Assembly (NCBI GenBank): GCA_030248065.1
Contig: JASAMV010007337.1
Location: forward strand, 23,066 to 87,065
Direction of reading: 5' to 3'
Source: Rhynchonema sp. JSB1_4
Taxonomy: Eukaryota > Nematoda > Chromadorea > Monhysterida > Xyalidae
DNA length: 64,000 nt
Shown: piece after piece, positions 55,332-64,000 of the stretch
Position numbering within the stretch: position 1 is the first letter of the stretch
Layout: every line of letters starts with the position of its first letter
The notes under the pieces: model-generated
What the model was told of the DNA's origin: nothing
The model's input: the letters and a program-made list of their open reading frames with translations, nothing else
The model's database searches: none
Translations under genes and position numbers: made by a program

Positions 55332-58300
55332 GCGATTTTTAAGCGAAAAAAAAACGCGAAGGATAACTGCAGAAAACGCAACGCCTGGGGTTCATCTCCA
55401 CTGATACAAAAAGGTGCCTGTTGCCTTCTGTCGTGCACCAACGCATGCACTTACAGTGTAAGAACGGTGAGCGCAATGTACGAAGCAGCGGCCCTGGCGG
55501 AGGACCTGGGTTCGAATCGCAGTCGAAGAAAGCGTTTTTCTTCACAAAAGAGTTTGGAATGTATCCCTGGTAATGTATTATCGTCTGTAGTCACAAAGCA
55601 AACTTACATTACTTACAGGACACGATGGACCGAGGTGTCTTCCTCTACATGCAATATAAGCAATAAGCAAGCAGTGGCCCAATTCAGCAATATTACGTGC
55701 ATATCATAAACGAGCGAGCGCAAACAGTAATATTCGAAGAGCGCCCAAGCATGAACAGCAAAAAGCACTCAATTCCCACGTTCACGCACACTCTGGGCTA
55801 CGCGAAGATGAAACCTGACGCTTGCTTGACAGAGCTGGACAACATGGCATACTTTGGGTTATCAGCTGCTCACATGCTGGGACTGAAAACCGCAGTACAA
55901 GCACACAAACACGCAAGGGCAAGATTATCAAATTTGTCTCATGCTCGTGTTCACTACCAAGTTTAGGTTTGGTATATGTACAGTATGTATATTGCTTGTG
56001 GTACTGTAGGTAGCCCACTGCGCGGTCGTTTGAGTGACTTGCTTGCTTGCAGCGCAAGCATACACACGCACTTGCTGCACGTTTGTGAAGCGTGGGCTTG
56101 TGCGCGAAACAAGCGTGCCTGCTGCCTGCATTTCAAGCCAGAAAGTTATTGGGAGCCCGGTTCCAAACGTTCCTTATCATGTGTAGAAATAGTTGGTTCC
56201 ATACAAAAATTGCTGGAAAGTTTTTCTCAAAGCGAAAACAGCGCACAGATAGTATATCTATGGAACCTATACCAGAGAGAGGCTGCACACGATACTTTTT
56301 TTGGAATGCTGTTGCGGTTGCGGCGGTGCTTTTGCTTCCGAACCAGAAACTGCGCATCGATTGCTTTCAGTGCATTGTGGTTGTGGTCCCTCTTTTTTTG
56401 GCTCCTTGTTGTAGGGTTCTTCCGGTTTGTCCATGGTCACACGCCATATTTCAAATCTCAAGATTTTCCTGACGCCACTGAATTCTCACTACAGATGCAG
56501 TACACCGAACAAGTTGTGAGCTGGTGGACCACACCACGAGGGCCGGTTCGCGTACATTTTCATACTTGAGTTCCCAGTTTTCAGGTTGTAAACGTGTGGA
56601 TTTGCTTTGTGGCTGTGCACGATATTGTATAATCCGAATACAACCCGAATGGGCACAATCCGAAATCCGATTCGATTTCGGAGTACAAGCGCGTTTCCGT
56701 TGTTATTTTTTTCGTGTTGTTCGCTCGGAACCCGCAATATTATGAAATACTTTTATGTTTTGGTCGCAAACTTCGCCACATGCACATACATAGGTATTTC
56801 AAAAGAGTATTCGGGAAGCAAATAAACAACTACCTAATCAGGAAAGCAATTATCAATGACACTCACCAACACAACGAATGATCAGCTCTGCATTGTCGCA
56901 AAACATTGATGGGGTACTGGTAGCAGTCACGCAAGACCTGGAATAAGCTCGTGACTTCGGCTTAGACCTACGCTTGATTTAAAACCAAGTCAAAGCCCAA
57001 GCCTGCGTATATGCACCTCAACTACAGCCTTCATGCCGCATGATAATCGTATTAGTGTCTAGGTATATGGGCCCGACGCCAAGTCTGAATCAGCATTTGG
57101 CGCAAGTTACACTAGTACTATACACATCGGTAGCCCAGCGGCACGTTGAGCGTGTGTGTATTTCTGAAACCGGTTTGGTTCACACACACACACACACACA
57201 CGCATGCATGCAGCTGATGCTCATGAACAGACAGAGTGACTCAAAAGAGAGTCAACATGTTGCACGTTACGCTCAACCAGTTTGGCACAGTGACAACTTT
57301 ACATAGGGTATTATGTTGCCGTTAAAAATCAACATGAAGCATCCGGAATTAAGAAAGCCACTGCTTCAAGATTATTTCGGAACATTCGGAATCACGGTTT
57401 AAAAAATATTTGTTGGGACACCCTCACCCAGTGCTCGGTTCGGTTCATCCACGTATTATCTGGTAGGTATGTACTGTATATCAATATCATGTACATGCGC
57501 AGGCCCACGCAATTCCATGAAAAAGGGCAAAAACGGAAAATTATGCAGCTGTGCACTGTACCCATCCGTTGCTGACAGACTGCACAGTGGCATGCAGTTG
57601 ATACTGCAGCATGCCATTTGAAGTTTGCAAAAAAAATCACAAAAATAAGCACAAAACAGCATTTGTGCGCGAGCGTGGAGTTGTGGATGCACAACAGTGT
57701 TGAAATTGTATAGTATCACACGGCACATTTTTCATTTATTCATATTAGAACTGCAAACTGTGCGCAGCAAATAAATTGGCGATCTCTGTACCAAGCTTGA
57801 TAAACAAACCGTTTAACTTTTGCTTTCGAATAAGTTTAATGTCAGTGCCTTTTCTGAATTTCTGTTCGTTTATTGCGAAATATATCTTGCCTCGCCTCGA
57901 ACGTCAGTCAGCAGCAAACATGCCGGCAACAAAAAATTTGTTTCAAAAAATAGTTTTCAGCATGTTACTTTTGTGTGGTTTTATGTGTTCAAACTTCAAA
58001 ACATAGCTTGCGTCATTCAAACTAGAACGATTTGACCGCCATCAACAGGCTGCATGGCGTTCGATCTGTGTAAAATTGTGCACTTGTAGTACAGCACTGA
58101 TTTTGCACTGCTCCAAAGATGATTCATCAATGATGTTTACGCGGGCAAACAGTTTATGACGTGTATTACCATCAGTTTGTGTTGACAGCTTCCTCTTGCT
58201 TTTTGCTGAACATCAATCACAACAACAAGTCATAGTGTAGTGCAAACTTCGACTGCTCATAGTCATAACTGCCTTCTGGCTGCTCGGTACGTAGCGATAC

Positions 58301-58417
58301 CACTTTGCTGACGATGCCCTGACGCACCGTCCGCCGTGTTGAATACATTCAGCAGCAAAGCACAAGTACTGGCAAACCCATCAACCATAAATCACACAGG
58401 ACATAATATATGGATCA
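55332..58417. other. Long region without a supported gene
   Basis: Contains one unusually long open frame (55976-56569, 197 codons, Cys- and Trp-rich, no recognisable domain, no splice context), a (CA)n run at 57180-57200 and a motif copy at 58306-58338. I treat the ORF as unproven. Confidence 0.35.
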
Positions 58418-59713
58418 ATGCGATCATGCCCAGCCGTTCTCACGACCCATCACCAGAGGTCGGCAAGAGATCGAATCCGATCCCCAAGTCCACCAAGCGC
58501 GTGCACTCGTCACAATGCCGTTTCTACACACTGGTCTTGGTGACGTGTACCCTGATGGCAGTGTTTGCTGCGTATTTGATTATCTTCAATGAGCTGTTCA
58601 AACGATGCGATCTGATCAAAAAGCGTAAATCATCATCGTTATCTGATGATGGCGATTACGTATGCGAACATCGGCCCGGATTGCATATGCTCGGATTGGT
58701 GCTGTTCATTGCTCCCATGTTCGTGCTCAACTTCTGATGTTTGTCATTTTTTGTCAGCTGTGTGCACGCGTGCAACAGCGGTAGTCGCAATAAATGCGCC
58801 AAGCACGATCGATTTTGAGCAATACGCGCAACGCACGATGTTTTATAGCTCTGCTAGGCCAGAGCGACCGAAACACAAGTGCTGAGCTGAGCTTTAACGC
58901 ATAAATTTGCTGTTTTTGTGGAACATGCTGATCAAGACAACGATAAAGTTTATTCTGAGATTGTTCTTTCAGAATTTCGTGCACGATCATGTTGTGTGTG
59001 ATGCTTCAGCTGAGGACTAGGAAGCAAGAGGAAGCACGCAAAGCGTTGGAGGTAAAGTTTCCGAACTGTCCTACAGTTCGCACTGATGATGATCTGATGC
59101 ACCGCCGGTCTAAGACGGTGGTCAAACAGAACACGCAAACTGCAGCTGCATTCAATTAGCGATCACCGTACAGGCGCTTTCGATGCATATTAGGAATGAT
59201 GTTTCAGTATCCATTCCCCTGACAACCATCGATCTATTCCTTGGTCGGTTCCTAACCCGATCATGTCATTAGAAAGATGGCAGTCATTCAGTTATTGAAA
59301 CGCAACCCTATCCTTTACAGGAGGTCGGTCAACTAAACCCCACTCGCCAAGGTCTGATTTTGATCCGTCGCACCTCAAGCTCCCCCAATGGGGGCAGTCT
59401 CGCCCGAAGCAACAGCAGTACATCCACACCCAAAATGTCAGTGGCGGTCATCGATCCTTCAGTCGACCGGCTGTCAACCATTTTCGGTCCGGCTCGACTC
59501 AATCCCCGACGCACAAAGTCAACAATCAGCAGCCCCCCGATTAGCCCGATTCCACCACCGAGTCCTTGTCCTTGCTCGGGTGCCAGCCCCACGTCACCGC
59601 CAGTGAATGTACCGAAACGCACACCACCACCGGTTGCGCCAAGACCCAAACATCCCCATAAGGTGTACCCCAGTAGTCTGGTGCAGAATGGCGCGATAGT
59701 TACTGTGTTGTGA
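58418..59713 (+). CDS. Putative membrane protein with proline-rich tail (tentative)
   Basis: Three candidate exons: 58418 to about 58733 (start MPSRSHDPSPEVGKR; hydrophobic YTLVLVTCTLMAVFAAYLII and GLHMLGLVLFIAPMFVLNF), 58973-59051 (IMLCVMLQLRTRKQEEARKA) and 59321-59713. The last two join in phase 0 (donor GGAG|GTAAAG, acceptor TTTACAG) and give LEEVGQLNPTRQG, a Ser/Thr-rich stretch and a proline-rich end with SH3-type PxxP (KRTPPPVAPRPKHP) and final residues IVTVL, a possible PDZ ligand. The link from the first exon is not established. Family unknown. An hAT-like element inserted exactly at the stop codon: the A of TGA begins the target duplication. Confidence 0.45.
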
Positions 59714-59720
59714 TTGCGAG

Positions 59721-60478
59721 CAGGGTTGGGCAAAAAAAACAAAAAATTTTAAAAAAACACGTGTTTTTTTTAAAAAAAACACGGTTTTAAAAAATAATTT
59801 TTTTTTAAAAATAATATTTTTTTTAAAAATTTGGCCGGGGAACAATAATGTCTAAAAAGTTCAAAAATGGCCTTTTTCGAGCTTAAAATTGGTAATTTTT
59901 TCCCAGGGTGCGTGATGGTTTCTTCACAAAAGTGCGTGCGGCGCTTGTTTTTCACACCTTGGCGCCTCTGAAAGCGTTTACCATGTGCCTTGATGTAAAA
60001 CACAAGGTATTATACATGTGTTTCTTTCGCCAGTAATTCACGGATGACGAGCTTCATCAGAGCAATCAAAGTTGTTTAGACAACCAATATTCAGGACAAA
60101 CAGCAAAATATCTGGTTTCTGTATAGGCAACCTACGTTATCACGTAAATATACCTCATTTGGTCATCTCTGATGCATACATGCAGCAACACCCAGAGACA
60201 GAATATTTGTCAGTGGCCCACGTGGGCTTCAGCCCCCATCGGTTGCTGGAAGGGCACAAATACTGTATAACACAGGAAAACTCGCCAATAAGTCACATTC
60301 AGCAAGTATAATTGCTCATCGTGTATTTTATTAGCCATTTTTTGCATTCGTCTCTTATTTTTGCAAAAAATTAGAATCATTTTTTGCCATCTTCGAAAAT
60401 TTAAAAAAAAATTTTTATTTTAAAAAATATTTTTTTCTAAAAAAAAATTTCATTAAAAACTTTTTTTCCCCAACCCTG
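59721..60478. mobile_element. hAT-like element with CAGGGTTGG ends, copy 2
   Basis: CAGGGTTGGG ... CCAACCCTG, flanked by ATTGCGAG (59713-59720) and ATTGTGAG (60479-60486), 7 of 8 matching. Same A/T homopolymer sub-terminal runs as 41209-41990. 758 bp, no transposase recognised. Confidence 0.9.
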
Positions 60479-60486
60479 ATTGTGAG

Positions 60487-61888
60487 AGTCACATCTTGGC
60501 TTTTTTGTTGTATTTTCTGGGTATGGTCTGAGAGCACGGACAAACTGTGTCATTTGTAACTCTTGGTGCTCAGGGTCATCGTCAGAGACGAAATATTTAT
60601 GATTGCCTCAAATCAACGTTTTGTGCACCATGCCTCAACGCTCTCGGACCATCCCACCCCGCATTCAATAGTTAATCTAGTACACGTTTTGGACAAGGTA
60701 CAGCATATATGTTACCGACGTTAATGTTGTCGTACAACTTTGACTTACTACTGTACCTTGGGCCCACTTACTACTGTACCTTGGGCCCACTTCGGAAACT
60801 TCGGCAATTTTTACCAGCATTTTTTACTTGCTTGTTTGTTACACGTACAGTCGACTCTCTGCTCTTGAATCGATCGGGGTACTCATTTTTGTTCAGTATG
60901 CAATGTTCACTCACAGAACAGCAACAAGGAGGTTAACGGTAGATTGGGGCCCAAGAACACGTTCACCATATAGAGAATTCACTGTGTGGGGGTTCACTAT
61001 GGAGAGAGTCGACTGTATGTATTTATGTCCATGTCAGTTCGTGTTCAGTTAGAGTTTGTGGTTACAGTGAACGCGCTGCCATATACACTCAAGACAACAT
61101 CCTGCTTGTTTTTTTGTGTTCAAAGTGCTTTTATTTGCTAGAATTGTCGTCAATACATAGTAGTATGTCATAAGTGTTTCGAGTCACTACGGGTTAACGC
61201 GCAAGCAGGTCCACTCTGTACAGTCTGGCAATAGTGAACAGCCCAATACAGTATGTAGTATAATGTTGTAGTCCTACATTATAGGTCATTGTAATTTCTT
61301 CGGGTGCAGCAAATGCAGGGTGCTTTTGTTTCGCTCACTCACGAAATTGTGTATTTATTGCACAGAGATGGAAATCACATTCTATATTTGTGTGCGTCAG
61401 AACAGGATAAAGGTCAGATAAAGAAAATATTTGCCAATCAGAGATGAATGAAAAAAAAAGCAAGTGCGTCACCCGAGCAGGCCCATGTTGCGCGTTGCAG
61501 TGCAGCTTCGAATTGCGTCAACCAAAAGTAATGAGAGCAGCAAAATGTTGCAACGTTTTCAACCGGCTAGTGTCTTGCCAACATTTTACGCACTGAAGTC
61601 AGATGAAAGGAAGAACGTTGCTTTGGTTGATCATAATCACCACCAAGTCAAATTTATTTGATAAATCTATTGGAGCAAAAAGCTTATAAAATGACATGAA
61701 ATCAAAATATAATATACAATATCAACTCAAATGTGCAGTATTTTAAATCACAGCGATTACAAAGTCGTTTTTCCATGAGCGTTTCGATCCGTCGTGGGCT
61801 CGAAGAAAGTAGCAACAATTTTGTAAAAGTTGTATGCGCTAACGACTTTTTATAGGGACCTGTGCATCAACCACCTTTCAATCGGCCA
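60487..61888. other. Intergenic
   Basis: 60743-60790 is a 23-bp direct repeat in two copies (ACTTACTACTGTACCTTGGG). The 3' UTR of the acyltransferase gene (minus strand) should lie at the right end. No gene seen. Confidence 0.45.
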
Positions 61889-63890
61889 TCAAAGTTTGGA
61901 CACGATCGGTATGAATGCTTGAATGTCGCATAACGCAGAGTGCAGTTCCCGACGAAAACGTGCCACATCCGTAACCGTGCTGCTTTTGTACGCCGTCATC
62001 GTGAATGTGATGCTGGAAGGGAAAGGCGCAAATTCGGTTTTCCGTCAATCAGTGAGTGGTTAGATGGCAAACACATAACATCGTGTTTCCAAACAAAGGG
62101 AACGTCCGGTGTATATAAACGGCAGATCGGGCCCGGCGTTTGGAATCCGATCAAGAGGGGCCCGGTCCAATTGTCGTTTAGACTCAGATTATATGCTAGG
62201 CTCGGGGCGGAGGAGATGAAGGGTGATTGGGTTTGGCCGCGTTTGATCGGGCTCCAATTTTTCGGCCCTACTTGACCGGGCCGATCAGAATGCACCAGGC
62301 CATGTTGGAACATCATGTTCAAAGTGTCGAATGACTCTAACGACACGCCGAAACCACGTCAACAACAGCCAAAACTTACGCATTGGCCTGTATGTTGTAG
62401 AAACAGCCATACCCATCTGCGCACATGGGCACCACGCCCCCGAAATTGCGCGAGTACCCTGAAACATTACTACATTTTAATTAAAGTTTCGTTTTGTAAA
62501 TATGACCCATAATTATACACATAAACCTCAAACAAACCAAGAAAACTGGTTGAAAGAATGTAGTTTCCGTCACCACCGCTCAGTTTCCAGGCTGGATCAC
62601 TGAAGAGGGCTGGGTCCGGACACCCGAGCTCCTCAGCAATGCATCTTAAGCCGAGCAGGTGTCTGTCGATGCCTGAGTACAGAAACTGAATCACATATTA
62701 CCCTCTTCATGGTGAAACCTCTATACAATTGCGAATACGATACTTCTAAACACCATTTTGGTTCGCTGTCTTGACGTTCACCTCCCCAGTTGTCTGTACC
62801 ACTCTACATTCTGGCTGGCGATGAAAAGTGTGCGTGTTCCGATTATGTCACTGTCTAAGGGACAGACCGCACCAACAAACTGCAAAGTCAACTTGATACG
62901 TATACCTTGTCCATTCTGCGCATCTTCCAACATTTGATTGTGTCGGTTGTAAGCGCTCTTGAACGCCGCCTGTCTGTTTTCCAGCTGCAATCTTTTATTA
63001 AGATTCGCATTTCACTCTAAATCTCTTATTATCCTTGCATGGAGCCGAATTGTGCATACACAGTAACCAATTAAGTTACCGTGTCCCGGTGATTGACCAT
63101 AGTCCTAATCCATTCTATGGCCTCCTCACTGCATGACCGTATGGTTTCTGTCCGACCGTGGTAGAACTTTCGAGCTGATGCTGTCTCATACACTGGCGCT
63201 GGCCTGCACCAGATGATGTTTCATGCAACGTATGAATTATGATGAATATGGCGAAAGACGCACTTTGAGTGTATTCTGTAGTAGGCCAATTGTATGGCCA
63301 ACTGCGCAATCGTGTCGCCGTAGACTTTGGCCTGGCGGAACCTGTCGTTGGCAAATTCAGTGAACACGAGCAGCCGATGATCGACGTCGTTGATCTGAAT
63401 CAAACAATCAATCGAAAAATGAATCATTAAAAGATCACGGAATCATACAATCGACTAACATAGCCACGAGCTGTGTTGGTCGCAGTCTGTATGGCACCTT
63501 TGATGGTCGGATCGAAGACAAATTTGAGTTCAGTTGGCAATAGTTCAGGTAGACCGGTGTTCTCGAATGCTGAGAACTGAAAATCAAAATCGTCGATTTG
63601 ATATGTATGTAGAATTCACGAAATCTAATCAGTCATTCGCACCCTGGGTGGATTTTGGACGAGCTGTTGATCGACCCAGTGCATCATTGTGATCTCAGTG
63701 ATCGCGTCAAACAGACCGTGCTGAAACGTGTTGAGTTCGTGAAATGTGGTTGGAAAAAAGAACGGAACAAGAAAAATCACACACTCACATCACAATTGAG
63801 CGTCGCACGTGCATTCGCGTGGTAGTGGAACGTCATGGACTTGTCAGCCCAAGTGTACGTCGGGTCACCAATCATGCCAAAACGCGCTGC
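61889..63890 (-). CDS. Carnitine O-acyltransferase with peroxisomal SKL end (5' partial)
   Basis: Choline/carnitine acyltransferase family: moves acyl groups between CoA and carnitine. Exons 5' to 3': 63789-63890, 63643-63720, 63460-63576, 63264-63394, 63080-63203, 62906-62984, 62538-62672, 62380-62458, 61889-62012; all phases agree, 281 codons to the stop. Family landmarks: VVDHRLL-like DVDHRLLVFTEFANDRF, the LAIQLAYYRIH helix, PAPVYETASARKFYHGRTET followed by IRSCSEEAIEW, GQGIDRHLLGL, LSTSFLGYSRNFGG and GYGCFYNIQANAITF. The protein ends VSKL, a canonical PTS1 signal, so at least one isoform is peroxisomal; CRAT and CROT are the candidates and I cannot separate them here. The catalytic His and the N-terminal half lie beyond the right edge. 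Donors include GTTAGT and GTTTGT. Confidence 0.93.
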
Positions 63891-64000
63891 CTGAATTGTA
63901 AAGGTAGGTCATAAAAGAGTTGAAAAACATTGACTGGTGTTAGCATTAGAAACATCAGAAGAACTGAAGATGGGCTCAAAGTACGAGTTAAAAACGTCCA
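63891..64000. other. Acyltransferase intron and possible exon edge
   Basis: Minus strand upstream of the exon at 63789-63890. It should hold the preceding intron; the last 30 bases could be the end of another exon but no donor is clear. Confidence 0.3.

Noticed and set aside
1..64000. CRISPR arrays, bacterial operons, riboswitches
   Set aside because: The tandem repeats lack spacers, genes are intron-split and unlinked in function; nothing prokaryotic is present.

Overview
This is a eukaryotic, metazoan window. Genes are split by short introns with strong TTTCAG-type acceptors. The recognisable products are animal proteins: DYNC2I1/WDR60, LSM12, PEX3, ITFG2, a nematode-style astacin with ShKT domains, and a carnitine O-acyltransferase. 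I cannot name the species. An invertebrate, possibly an ecdysozoan, fits best (the U1 RNA starts AAAC, as I recall it does in nematodes), but this is inference. All exon boundaries were read by eye from phase, splice sites and remembered family alignments.

Layout. 0-7 kb: a decayed tandem segmental duplication carrying two paralogous genes for small secreted tandem-repeat proteins (1631-2729 and 5143-6115) and a dead copy of the last DYNC2I1 exon. 6.9-14.7 kb (-): DYNC2I1, the dynein-2 intermediate chain; its last intron is almost wholly three abutting foldback elements. 16.3-19.3 kb (-): LSM12. 20-24 kb: transposons inserted inside transposons, four or five levels deep, most with intact 8-bp target duplications. 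24.5-26.9 kb (-): an unidentified single-pass membrane protein whose last intron coincides with a MITE. 27-31 kb: more MITEs and a 5'-truncated LINE. 31.2-33.4 kb (+): PEX3. 34-35 kb: a 1.07-kb foldback with TTAA duplications. 35.3-37.7 kb (+): ITFG2, then unassigned exons to 40.5 kb. 44.4-48.1 kb (+): astacin, with a complete U1 snRNA gene in its first intron. 49-55 kb: two small cysteine-rich secreted protein genes and two large foldback elements. 58.4-59.7 kb (+): a putative membrane protein with a proline-rich tail. 61.9 kb to the right edge (-): carnitine acyltransferase ending in the peroxisomal signal SKL.

Most striking observation: the U1 snRNA at 45091-45254 has A instead of U at nucleotide 6, the base that pairs with intron position +3. 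In the same window, T at +3 (GTTAGT, GTTGGT) is found in 14 of 41 homology-anchored introns, where most animals have almost only A or G. This looks like co-evolution of U1 and its 5' splice sites. Second: a 271-nt MITE in the membrane-protein gene appears to be removed as an in-frame intron, using GT and AG supplied at its own ends. Functional themes among the genes are peroxisome (PEX3, SKL-tailed acyltransferase), cilium (DYNC2I1) and secretion (astacin, small peptides); no operon-like organisation is seen.
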